Assembly (NCBI RefSeq): GCF_000023125.1
Contig: NC_013037.1
Coordinates: forward strand, 5,186,501 to 5,250,500
Source: Dyadobacter fermentans DSM 18053
GTDB taxonomy: Bacteria; Bacteroidota; Bacteroidia; Cytophagales; Spirosomataceae
DNA: 64,000 bases
Direction of reading: 5' to 3'
Shown: piece after piece, positions 54,601-62,598 of the stretch
Numbering within the stretch: position 1 is the first letter of the stretch
Layout of the letters: every line of letters begins with the position of its first letter
Program-made: the position numbers and the translations under genes
The notes under the pieces: generated by a model
Databases searched by the model: none
What the model saw: only the letters and a program-made list of their open reading frames with translations
What the model was told of the DNA's origin: nothing

Positions 54601-57012
54601 TTCGCGGCCTCCGGCCAGAAGGCGCTCACACTCGATACCAACCGGCCATTTCCTGTCGGCAACACGACCTATCTCACCGCGACCTACAATTTGGGCGAAT
54701 ACGATATCAACACACATGACCTGCGCCTGGTATTTTCGTATAAGAACCATGGTCAGAAGTCAAATGACAACAACAGAGTATGGATAAGAGGAAAGGACTC
54801 CGATACCTGGATTGAACTGTACAATCTTTTTGCAAACCAAAACCTTTCTACCGAAGGCTACAAAACCACGGTGCCGCTGGAAATGAGCGGACTGCTTGCC
54901 GCGAATGCCAAAAACTTCTCTTCCAGCTTTCAGGTGCGCTGGGGGCAATGGGGCAAAATGCTCACTTCCGATTACAGCAACGGCGCCGGCTACTCCTTCG
55001 ATGACATCCGTATCATTTCGGTAACGGACGACATTCAGATGATCAGCCTGCTCGCTCCGCCCACGGAAAGCTGCGGCCTCGGCAATGCCGAATCCATCGC
55101 CGTGAGGATTCGCAACAGCTCCGCACGAGACATTAGCGACATTCCGCTGGTACTATCGCTGCCCGACGGCACCGTGATCCTCGACACCATTCCGCTGATC
55201 GCGAAACGAAGCACGATCGATTTTACATTCAACCAAAAAGCGGATCTCTCGGAAATCGGCGCTTTGGACATCAAGGCCTGGGCCGCATTGCCGACAGACA
55301 GTTTCCGCGACAACGACACGCTTTCCGTGAAAGTTTTCAATGCACCGGTACTGAGCACATTCCCTTACCTGGAAGATTTTGAAAACGGCGACGGCTTTTG
55401 GAGCGCCAAAGGAACCAACAGCTCATGGCAATACGGAACGCCGGTTTCGAGCGTGGTAAACAAGGCTGCGAGCGGTACGAAAATCTGGAAAACAAATTTG
55501 TCCGGCGGACATAACGACAAGGAAGAATCTTACCTGTATTCCCCTTGCTTCAATGTAAGCAGTCTCACGTCGCCTACATTGAGTTTCAGTGCGGCAATCG
55601 ACCTCGAAGTGTGCGAGCCTACGCCCTGCGACTATGTATATGTGGAATATTCGGGTAACAACGGTCCCTGGACGCGCCTCGGTGCGGTAGGCCAGGGTAC
55701 CAACTGGTATAACAAAACATATTCGGGGAAAGGCGCGTGGGCGTTGCAGAACTATGTGCGCTGGCACGTGGCGAGCATGGCCCTGCCTACCGGTTTTACC
55801 AACCTGAAAATACGCTTTGTATTGATTTCAGATGGCTTCACGCACCGCGAAGGCATCGCGCTGGACGACATTCACATTTTCGACAACGTGTCGCCTATCC
55901 ACGACAGCAGCAACGGCGTGGCGACCCAGCAGGTATCGGGTTCGGGATGGGTCAATTTTGTCCAGAATGGCAAAATGCTGGCCTCCATCAATGCAAATGG
56001 CCAGAGTATGGGCAATACGGAGGTACGGAGCTATGTGAACACCACGGGAGTGAGAAACGGAAATGGCCATTACTACCTCGACCGGAATTTCACGATCAAG
56101 CCGGCCAATGCCAACCTTGCCAATTTCGCGACAGTAAGGTTTTACTTCCTCGAAACCGAAAGCGAGGCGCTGATTAATGCCGTGGGCTGCGCGAGTTGCG
56201 GCAAACCGGCGAACGCATTCGAATTGGGTATTTCTCAATACAGTAACCCGATCAACACTTCCAAGGAGGACGGCTCGCTCATTAACAGCACCGAAGGCGG
56301 CTGGACCTACCACCCCGCGGAAGAAGTAAAGCTTGTGCCTTACGACAAAGGATACTATCTCGAAATGAGCATGAAAACTTTCTCGGAGTTCTGGATTGCC
56401 AAGGGATTTGTCGGAAACCCGGGGGCTCTGCCGGTGGAACTGGTGAATTTCAATGCGCGCAAAAAACAGGATGCTGAGCAGTCAAAAGATGTGATAGTGG
56501 AATGGGAAACGGCTTCCGAAGAGAATTTCGACCATTTCGCCATCGAAGTTGCGGCTGGTGACGACGCGTACCGGCAGGGGCGTTTTGTGCCATTGGTCCA
56601 GATAGCTGGCGGCGGCGGACTGAAAGACGGCAAAAAGTACGAATATACCGACGAGACGCCAGGCAAGTGGGGCAACAGGTATTACCGCCTCAAAATGGTC
56701 GATATTGATAGCACCTATCAGTATTCCCGTGTACGTACGGTCGCTTTCGATGCGCAATCGCAATGGGCTGTTTATCCTAACCCGTCGAAGGGAGTTTTCT
56801 ACCTGGGCAATGAAGTGCCGTCGGGGCAAGCGACTTCGGTGAACGTTTACGACTTGTACGGCAGGATACTCAAACAGGTAAAAGGCGAGTCGCTGAATGC
56901 GGAGGCGAAGCGGAAAATTGATATTTCAGGGCAGGAATTCGGTGAAGGAATTTATGTATTGGAAGTGGTAAATGGCGAAACAAAACAGGCATTTCAGGTG
57001 TTGAAAAACTGA
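51619..57012 (+). CDS. T9SS-secreted S8 family serine peptidase, large multidomain
   Basis: A 1797-residue secreted subtilase with a signal peptide (ending NATAQ) and an inhibitor-like propeptide (about 30-220). The catalytic triad lies in VVVGIGDESNPLRHIDF (Asp249), GGSHGLHVMGTMAG (His274) and SGTSMSSPAVSGGLALL (Ser446), with VFAAGNSG as oxyanion Asn region. The Asp motif lacks the usual DTG. Several beta-sandwich domains follow (about 560-1640; Fn3-like and CARDB-like), including two MAM/jelly-roll-like modules. The C-terminal YPNPSKGVFYLGNE, then VNVYDLYGRIL, is a type-A sorting domain for type IX secretion, so the enzyme should be exported through T9SS. Clear ATG start. Confidence 0.92.
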   Translation: MKWKNLYYTLLLTSSLIGNATAQQRKDYEILLRSGSFVPQQNVASAGSRTSAAFRLANDGQKSFVIIQFDDIPTEDERRELKREGIELLEYLPNYAYTATIGAGSNPGALARTRGRAIIELNAEQKMEPSLANGRIPSHAFVSPTTVDLWISYPRSFSYEEIKAALQARGVEIVADDFKKYQVLTVRIPAKELKSLASQPFIQYVQALPQPDRQLNSKSTVNGRANVLKSALPGNRNLSGAGVVVGIGDESNPLRHIDFNTRIINRAPIDGGSHGLHVMGTMAGAGIMEERNAGYAPKATVVAQSYSSILAYSPQYVQDFGMVITNNSYGSDVVTCETNGVYDLYSYILDQQAFDMPYLQHVFAAGNSGKITCAPFAAGFATVLGGYQTAKNVITVGATNETSAIYSESSRGPVKDGRVKPEITAQGSVIVSTVPTNLYTNGSGTSMSSPAVSGGLALLYERYRQLNGNQNPKNGLMKALLVNGAVDRGNEGPDYRFGFGWLNLLRSVKMLESQSYKTDQVSHQGINNFAIDVPAGTAQLKVMLYWNDPAGSMLVSKNLVHNLDLQVINPSSNAVNPRILNPAAAQVNAVAGTGVDNVNNMEQVVINNPAQGSYTISVKGSTIGQSPSQEYFVVYDIIPNSITLTNPVGGERMKDGDATLISWDAFGNSNSTFTVQYSVNDGQNWTNISTSVAAGTSQLNWVVPAGTKSEKVRVRVTQNSTGAQSVSEPFTVIGVPGVTLSSLQCEGYISVDWTAVSGATDYEVMVLKGSEMVPVATTTGVNYTFSGLSKDSTHYVSVRARINGKPGRRALAISRKPDTGTCAGSISDNDLKVESILTPASSGRKNTSSALTSAVFVKIRIKNLDDVDFNGPLDVGYLLNGMAVPVETINPFIEKGKTYDHTFAVGANLADVGNYTFKVYIHGNQDLVAANDTITKTFRQLPNDPIALPYEDNMENLPVQSVTLTQMGLTGDGRYDFSASSNDAGRIRTFVNSGFAASGQKALTLDTNRPFPVGNTTYLTATYNLGEYDINTHDLRLVFSYKNHGQKSNDNNRVWIRGKDSDTWIELYNLFANQNLSTEGYKTTVPLEMSGLLAANAKNFSSSFQVRWGQWGKMLTSDYSNGAGYSFDDIRIISVTDDIQMISLLAPPTESCGLGNAESIAVRIRNSSARDISDIPLVLSLPDGTVILDTIPLIAKRSTIDFTFNQKADLSEIGALDIKAWAALPTDSFRDNDTLSVKVFNAPVLSTFPYLEDFENGDGFWSAKGTNSSWQYGTPVSSVVNKAASGTKIWKTNLSGGHNDKEESYLYSPCFNVSSLTSPTLSFSAAIDLEVCEPTPCDYVYVEYSGNNGPWTRLGAVGQGTNWYNKTYSGKGAWALQNYVRWHVASMALPTGFTNLKIRFVLISDGFTHREGIALDDIHIFDNVSPIHDSSNGVATQQVSGSGWVNFVQNGKMLASINANGQSMGNTEVRSYVNTTGVRNGNGHYYLDRNFTIKPANANLANFATVRFYFLETESEALINAVGCASCGKPANAFELGISQYSNPINTSKEDGSLINSTEGGWTYHPAEEVKLVPYDKGYYLEMSMKTFSEFWIAKGFVGNPGALPVELVNFNARKKQDAEQSKDVIVEWETASEENFDHFAIEVAAGDDAYRQGRFVPLVQIAGGGGLKDGKKYEYTDETPGKWGNRYYRLKMVDIDSTYQYSRVRTVAFDAQSQWAVYPNPSKGVFYLGNEVPSGQATSVNVYDLYGRILKQVKGESLNAEAKRKIDISGQEFGEGIYVLEVVNGETKQAFQVLKN

Positions 57013-57102
57013 TGTAACCCTTCAAACCCGCTTTAAAACGCCTTCCATGCAGCATATCAGGAAGGAAAAGCGAATAGTTTTTACAACAGATCGCATTTGA
57101 AA

Positions 57103-58086
57103 ATGAATGTCATGAACAAAATTCTATTGCTCCTTTGCCTTTTTGGATTAACCAATACTTACGCTCAAAACAGTGGAACCATCAACTCGCTCATCCTCGA
57201 TACCGACATCGGGCCCGACTATGACGATGTGGGCGCGATGGCAGTCATGCACGCTCTGGCCGACAAAGGCGAGGTGAAGCCGCTGGCGGTTATTTCTTCC
57301 AATAAAAACGAGCTGGTAGTGCCTACGATCGAGATATTGAACACGTATTTCGGTCGCCCGGAGTTGCCGACAGGCGCGCCGAAGGGAAAAGGGCCGGATT
57401 TTGGTGCCACGCAGAAATGGCCGGAAATGCTGGTCGAAAAATACCCGCACAAGATCGCCAAAACTTCCGACGCGCCCGATGCCGTGGAAACTTACCGCCG
57501 GATACTGGCCAAGCAACCCGACCAGAGCGTTACCATCGTGACCGTTGGCTTCCTGACCAACCTCGCCAACCTGCTCGATTCGGGACCGGACGGCCATTCG
57601 CAGCTATCGGGCAGCAGCCTTGTACGTAAAAAAGTGAAACACCTCGTTTCCATGGCCGGCGGATTTCCCGCTTTCCGCGAGTACAATGTTCTGGTGGACT
57701 CCGTGGCGTCGGCCAAGGTATTTTCAGAATGGCCTACCGAAATCCTTTTCAGTGGATTTGAGATCGGGAAGGAGATCAAAACAGGCAAGAGAGTGATTGC
57801 GAACGAGCATTTAAAAAGCCCGGTAAAAGACGTATTCGCTATGGCAATGCCGTTGTCCAAAGGAGATGCCGACGGCCGCATGAGCTGGGACCAAACGGCG
57901 GTGCTGGTGGCGATCCGCGGCGTACAGCCCTATTTCGGCGTGAAGCGCGGGAAAATCATCATCAATGGCGGCAACAACAGCTGGCAGGACGATCCCATGG
58001 GCCCGCACGCGTACCTTACTCCCCATATGCCCTTCGAACAGCTCACCGCGCTCATCGAAGGACTGATGATGTGGCAAGGCAAATAA
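57103..58086 (+). CDS. Secreted nucleoside hydrolase-like protein
   Basis: A 327-residue member of the inosine-uridine nucleoside hydrolase family with a signal peptide (MNKILLLLCLFGLTNTYAQ from ATG 57112, or a few residues longer from ATG 57103). The calcium-binding N-terminal motif is LILDTDIGPDYDDVGAMAVM, a form of the family DTDxGxDDD. Later parts are TIVTVGFLTNLANLL and WDQTAVLVAIRGV, with the final Asp ligand. It releases bases from ribonucleosides in known members, but secreted bacterial members may act on other N-glycosides. It follows the peptidase by 90 bases. A terminator lies past its stop, inside the neighbouring gene. Confidence 0.86.
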   Translation: MNVMNKILLLLCLFGLTNTYAQNSGTINSLILDTDIGPDYDDVGAMAVMHALADKGEVKPLAVISSNKNELVVPTIEILNTYFGRPELPTGAPKGKGPDFGATQKWPEMLVEKYPHKIAKTSDAPDAVETYRRILAKQPDQSVTIVTVGFLTNLANLLDSGPDGHSQLSGSSLVRKKVKHLVSMAGGFPAFREYNVLVDSVASAKVFSEWPTEILFSGFEIGKEIKTGKRVIANEHLKSPVKDVFAMAMPLSKGDADGRMSWDQTAVLVAIRGVQPYFGVKRGKIIINGGNNSWQDDPMGPHAYLTPHMPFEQLTALIEGLMMWQGK

Positions 58087-58090
58087 ACCA

Positions 58091-58900
58091 TTACACGATC
58101 ATAGCTTCACCATTTTCGGCAGCCGAATCACCGGCTGCCGATTTTATTTTGCGGAAATCGGCAGTCAGTTTTTGCACAAAAAGCGCCACGTCGAAACTGT
58201 GCACGACGATGTTTGCACCCTCTTTCATCCATTGAATCTGACGCTCCGGTTCCAGTGAGAAATGGATGCCGATAGCCAGTCCTTTGGCGCGGGTGGTGCG
58301 GATGATGTAGGAAACGGCCTTTTCAAAATCGGGGTGATCGTATTGTTCCGGCAGTCCGAGGCTTACCGACAAATCGTGCGGACCGATGAACACCGCATCG
58401 AGCCCCGGCACCGACAGCAATGCGTCGAGATTCTCCATCGCGGGCACACTTTCGATATTGGCAATGCAAATGTTTCCTGCATTGTAATGCGCGACGTATT
58501 CCTGTAAATTCTGAGGCATCGGGACGTCGCCGCTGAGATAACCTTGCAGGACCTGCCCTTTGAGCGGCCGGTATTTGGTAGCCCCCACCAGTTCCATGAT
58601 CTGCGCGGTCGATTCGAGGTATGGTGCTACAATGCCCTTCGCGCCGGCATCAATGGCCTGACAGGCCAGGTAAGGATCTGGGCACGGAATGCGCACGATG
58701 GGCGTAATGCCGAGGTGCCTGAACTGCTGGCACAGCGCAGCAAGCTCAGTCCGGCCCAGCGGCACGTGTTCGGTATCCAGAAACACAAAATCGACGCCCG
58801 TTCGCTTCACCGCTGCGGGCCACATCGGGCTTGTGGAGGTAATGCAGGTGCCGTATACATTCTTGCCGGCTTTGAGTTTTTCGAGTAAGGTAGGTTCCAT
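58091..58900 (-). CDS. HpcH/HpaI family aldolase
   Basis: A 269-residue class II aldolase of the HpaI/GarL/RhmA type, which splits 2-keto-3-deoxy acids to pyruvate and an aldehyde. It has VDFVFLDTEHVPLGRTELAA with the base His, ITPIVRIPCPDPYLACQAID with the conserved Arg, AGAKGIVAPYLES, and metal ligands in ICIANIESVPAMENLDALLS and GLDAVFIGPHDLSVSLGLPE. The last 19 residues (SAAGDSAAENGEAMIV) are not family-like and are shaped by an embedded terminator. It lies 13 bases after the GH20-like gene in the same direction, in an operon with an acyltransferase. The likely substrate is a sugar-derived 2-keto acid. Confidence 0.9.
   Translation of the reverse strand: MEPTLLEKLKAGKNVYGTCITSTSPMWPAAVKRTGVDFVFLDTEHVPLGRTELAALCQQFRHLGITPIVRIPCPDPYLACQAIDAGAKGIVAPYLESTAQIMELVGATKYRPLKGQVLQGYLSGDVPMPQNLQEYVAHYNAGNICIANIESVPAMENLDALLSVPGLDAVFIGPHDLSVSLGLPEQYDHPDFEKAVSYIIRTTRAKGLAIGIHFSLEPERQIQWMKEGANIVVHSFDVALFVQKLTADFRKIKSAAGDSAAENGEAMIV
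58116..58150 (+). terminator. Terminator embedded in the 3' coding end of the HpaI-type gene
   Basis: Perfect stem TCGGCAGCC / GGCTGCCGA (58116-58124, 58133-58141) with an 8-base loop, followed by TTTTATTTT. It ends the plus-strand nucleoside hydrolase transcript. On the minus strand the same bases encode SAAGDSAAENG at the aldolase C terminus. Confidence 0.8.
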
Positions 58901-58913
58901 TCGAGACGTGTTA

Positions 58914-61334
58914 TTATTGTTTCATCAACCAGATCTCCGTCACCTGCGAGCCGCGTTCACCTTCGCCGCAAGTCCATTCGAAGGTAACTTTACCATCCGC
59001 AGTCGAGCTTTTGGGAATGTTGAATTCAAATGTCGGTTGCTCGCCGGTTTGGATAAAATCATGGATCGTCATGCCGTCGTCGGTGGTCATTTTCATGCGC
59101 GAGCGGAAGCGGCCCGTGTAGGAAATGCGCATGCGGTACGTCGCATCGGGATCGAGGGTTTCGTAGCGGATGCGCAGCGGTTGGTCGTACAGCGTTTTGG
59201 CCTGCTTCATCCACACGCGGGGCGTGACCTGTCCTTTAAAGCCCGTCGCCTGAATTTCGTCCACCCACTCTTCACCCACCAGGCCCACCCCGAAGCCGAT
59301 CCGCGGCGACTGTAAACTGCCCGGATCTTGTTCCCACGGCAGGCCGGGCACCACGCGGTACCAGCTCTCCGGATCGCCGAAATGGTCGTAAAAACCGCCC
59401 GGGCCGGGATCGGTGCGATGCAGGAGCTGGTCGATCTCCCGCAGCATTTCCGCCTCGCTGCTTAGTCTTTCTATTCTTTTGAACTGATCCAGCAAATAGG
59501 GCGCATCGTTCAGCGGCATGTTGATCAGATCCATAAAGTTCCCTCTTCCTGACATTGCACCGTGCTTCTGCATCGTCAGCTGCGCGCCGATGCTTTTGTA
59601 CAGCGAGTCTGCCAGATTCTGGCATTTTTGCTGGTAATCGGGCAGGATACGCTCTTTCCAGGCTTTTTGCAAAATTTCATCCGCATCGCGCATTGCTTTC
59701 ACTGCTCCCGACTTACCCGCCGAGGCTAATGCGCGCCGGGCTTGTTGTTCCAGTTCGGTTTCGTAAATGAGCCGCTGGCGGGTGTAAGCGTCGAAATAGG
59801 CGCGGATCAGGCCCATCTGGAAGCGCGGGTTTTGAAGTAGGTCCAATGGGGCATTGTTTTCCAGCAGCTGCCATTGGCGGAGCGTCATATCAATGGCGTC
59901 GTTGGTGAGCACTTCGCCGCGCCAGTTTTTTTCGAGCGCCGCGATGGCCTGAGCGCCTGCTTCTTTGTATTCAGAACCTAAAAACAAGCGGCTGTAATCG
60001 CGCAGCGTCTCCATTACCGGCATTTCGGGGTCCCAGTCCTGGTCGCTCCATACAAATTTGTTGACGTCGTCGTTGGTGCCCTCCGAATAGCTCACGCTGC
60101 CGATTCCATATTCGTCCAATGCATTGTGAATGGCTTTTTCGTCCATCGGGCGGGGATTAATGCTCTCGCGCCCGAGCGTCATCGCCCACGTGAGGTCCCA
60201 ATGCGGTACCGGGTACTGCGCGGAGTAATTGTGGGTAATGTCGGGATAATGGCGAATTGGGATGGAAGGTTTAAGCATTTCGCGGATCTTCTGCACCGGG
60301 ATTTTCACCCAGGGCCCGAAAACCACCCCGCCAAACCACGGATAGCCTTTATTGGCATGATTAAAAAACGCATCGAACCACTTTTGCGTGGGCCGGAAAA
60401 CCTGGGGCGATACCCATATTTTGGCATTGGGATGGTATTTCTGCAACACCGCCGCTTCTTTTTCGAGCCAGGTGAAAAGCACGTCGGGTTCCAGTTCGCC
60501 CGGGTCGCCCGCGGGCACGAATACGCCATCGAGCCTGGGCAGGCTCGCGAACACCTGGTCGCGTTCCGCCAGTTCTTTCGCGACGGAATCCGGATGAACA
60601 TAGTTTTTGCCCATGTTGGGATACCATATCGACACGTCCAGCCCGTAGGACCGGCAAATGCGCGATTGCTCGACGATCATTTGCGGGGCGGGGGTTTTCA
60701 TGTGGCGGCTGGTCGCGTCGTCGTCCGTGCGGGGAGGGAGTATTTCTATGGTATTGGCACCAAATAGTGCGAGTTCGCGAATGTATTGGTCGAAAGCGGC
60801 AACCGTAAATGCATCGTAAGCGTTCGTTTTGGGGCGGTAACCGAGTTGGTGGCCGCGCATCGGGTAGCGCGGACTGGTACTGAGCGCAATGTTTTGGCTT
60901 ACCTGCAACTTGCCGGGCGTCATGTCCGCTTTTCGCAGGAATCTTCCCACGCCGTACAGAATCCCCCGCGCATCTTTTCCCGCAATAATGATGGAATTGG
61001 CGGGCGCTACGGCAATTTTAAAACCTTCGCTTTTCGTTTCGGGCAATGGGGCTATCGCATTTCGGTATTGCGCGGGCAGCTGCGTGGCGTCGCTTTCGAG
61101 GGCTACTACGATAACATTGCCGGCTTTGGGAAGTTTTTTCGCTACGGATAGCCGGATGCCCGTCCGCTTTTCCACCTCATTTTGCAGTATTTCAATGCTT
61201 CGGAGCAGGGTAGCCTTGCCGGTTGGACTGTAAATCTGGCTTTTGGAAAGGTCAATGGACTGCGGAAGGGCAATGCCGGTCCGAAAGGTCAAGATCAGCA
61301 GGATGAGCAACCACTGTGGTGTTCCGTAACGCAT
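58914..61334 (-). CDS. Large secreted GH20-related putative glycosidase
   Basis: An 806-residue secreted protein (signal ending IALPQS). The first domain resembles the non-catalytic domain 2 of GH20/GH84 enzymes: LRSIEILQNEVEKRTGIRLS, then AGKDARGILYGVGRFLRKAD. The second, TIM-like part has SPRYPMRGHQLGYRPKTNAY, RELALFGANTIEILPPRTDD and LDGVFVPAGDPGELEPDVLF, where GH20 would have a GGDE catalytic motif; here Asp and Glu are present but differently spaced. A helical region and C-terminal beta domain (ATGFKGQVTPRVWMK, YRMRISYTGRFRSRMKMT) follow. It is likely a hexosaminidase-like or related hydrolase of a new subtype. It lies 3 bases downstream of the NagX-like gene stop in operon order. Confidence 0.75.
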   Translation of the reverse strand: MRYGTPQWLLILLILTFRTGIALPQSIDLSKSQIYSPTGKATLLRSIEILQNEVEKRTGIRLSVAKKLPKAGNVIVVALESDATQLPAQYRNAIAPLPETKSEGFKIAVAPANSIIIAGKDARGILYGVGRFLRKADMTPGKLQVSQNIALSTSPRYPMRGHQLGYRPKTNAYDAFTVAAFDQYIRELALFGANTIEILPPRTDDDATSRHMKTPAPQMIVEQSRICRSYGLDVSIWYPNMGKNYVHPDSVAKELAERDQVFASLPRLDGVFVPAGDPGELEPDVLFTWLEKEAAVLQKYHPNAKIWVSPQVFRPTQKWFDAFFNHANKGYPWFGGVVFGPWVKIPVQKIREMLKPSIPIRHYPDITHNYSAQYPVPHWDLTWAMTLGRESINPRPMDEKAIHNALDEYGIGSVSYSEGTNDDVNKFVWSDQDWDPEMPVMETLRDYSRLFLGSEYKEAGAQAIAALEKNWRGEVLTNDAIDMTLRQWQLLENNAPLDLLQNPRFQMGLIRAYFDAYTRQRLIYETELEQQARRALASAGKSGAVKAMRDADEILQKAWKERILPDYQQKCQNLADSLYKSIGAQLTMQKHGAMSGRGNFMDLINMPLNDAPYLLDQFKRIERLSSEAEMLREIDQLLHRTDPGPGGFYDHFGDPESWYRVVPGLPWEQDPGSLQSPRIGFGVGLVGEEWVDEIQATGFKGQVTPRVWMKQAKTLYDQPLRIRYETLDPDATYRMRISYTGRFRSRMKMTTDDGMTIHDFIQTGEQPTFEFNIPKSSTADGKVTFEWTCGEGERGSQVTEIWLMKQ

Positions 61335-61337
61335 GGG

Positions 61338-62444
61338 TCAGAGCTTGATGAAAATTCGTTTTTTGTACAGCAGGTAAACGGGGATGAAATTGATGCACAC
61401 AAAAAAGAGTGCGTAAATCATGCTCGCCAGCCGCGGGTCCGGGCCGACTTGCGTGAGGATATGCACCGCGCGGTGGTTCAGGGTGTCGCCGCCGACGGGC
61501 ATGATGTAGAAAATGAGCGCCAGCAAATCGGCCAGCACATATGCGGCAATGGCATTGGCCCCGAAAATGACGCCCGGCGCAATGCCCGCCGTTCGGCCGC
61601 GGATATCGATAAGGAAGTATAGCGCCCCGAACAGCATGGAAGCGAAGCCGGACGTTACCAGCACGAACGAGCTCGTCCAGAGGTTTTCGTTCACCGGGAA
61701 AATCAGGTTCCAGAAGTAGCCCAGCGCGGCCGTGGCGAAGCCGGCAGTGAGGAGGAAATTGCTTTTTTCGTTCGGAGAAAAGGGTAAGAGCATGAGCCTG
61801 CCCGCCAGGATGCCTGTGATGGTGGTGGCGATGGCCGGAAATGTGCTGAGAATACCCTCGGGGTCCCAGTTGCCCTGCCACATTTTACCCGGCAGATATT
61901 GCTGATCAACCCAGGCTGCAAGGTTCACGCCCGGTTCCAGCATTACTTTGCCGATCCCCGGGGTGGGAATGCCCGTTAATGCGAGCCAGTAGAGAACGAG
62001 AATGCCAACGGCAATACCGAGCTGCTGTTTCCAGCTGGTGTTCAGAAAGAGGATCGCGCACACGAGGAACACGATCGCGATACGGTGTAGGGTGCCGGTG
62101 TAGCGCAGGTCGGAAAAATTGAAGTCGGGCAGCATGTTGAGGAACATGCCTACCGCGAATATTTTAAGCGAGCGGATGACGATCTTACGGTACAATCCGC
62201 TTTTCGGCGCATTGGAAAGCCGCTTTTTGGAATAAGCCAGCGTGATCGACACGCCTACGATAAAAAGGAATGTGGGCGCAATGAGGTCGGTAAACGTGAG
62301 GCCGTTCCATTTCGAATGCCGGAGCGTTGGAAAAACGTAGTCCTCGTGCCCGGGGAAATTGACCATAATCATGGCCGCGATCGTGAAACCGCGCATTGCA
62401 TCCAGCGAAAGTAATCTCGACGACGGGACCGAAGGATTTTCCAT
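61338..62444 (-). CDS. NagX-like acyltransferase family membrane protein (DUF5009)
   Basis: A 368-residue integral membrane protein related to NagX and heparan-alpha-glucosaminide N-acetyltransferase. The N-terminal signature is RLLSLDAMRGFTIAAMIMVN, then KWNGLTFTDLIAPTFLFIVG. About ten hydrophobic segments follow. In the family the pocket transfers acetyl groups across the membrane to glucosamine. It is the first gene of the operon with a GH20-related gene and an HpaI aldolase, and is divergent from a GH20 hexosaminidase, all consistent with N-acetylglucosamine use. Confidence 0.88.
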   Translation of the reverse strand: MENPSVPSSRLLSLDAMRGFTIAAMIMVNFPGHEDYVFPTLRHSKWNGLTFTDLIAPTFLFIVGVSITLAYSKKRLSNAPKSGLYRKIVIRSLKIFAVGMFLNMLPDFNFSDLRYTGTLHRIAIVFLVCAILFLNTSWKQQLGIAVGILVLYWLALTGIPTPGIGKVMLEPGVNLAAWVDQQYLPGKMWQGNWDPEGILSTFPAIATTITGILAGRLMLLPFSPNEKSNFLLTAGFATAALGYFWNLIFPVNENLWTSSFVLVTSGFASMLFGALYFLIDIRGRTAGIAPGVIFGANAIAAYVLADLLALIFYIMPVGGDTLNHRAVHILTQVGPDPRLASMIYALFFVCINFIPVYLLYKKRIFIKL

Positions 62445-62598
62445 ATCAACCGTTTAAGGGTTAAGTACGGACAAGGCCGCTGAATGGGCTATCCGTGACG
62501 CTTTTTGCACCCTTCACTAGTATATTTTGCGCAATTGTCAGTAATTAGGAAGTTGTATTCCGAACACCCGGAAAATCATCCAAGCCTTTTTGAACCCT

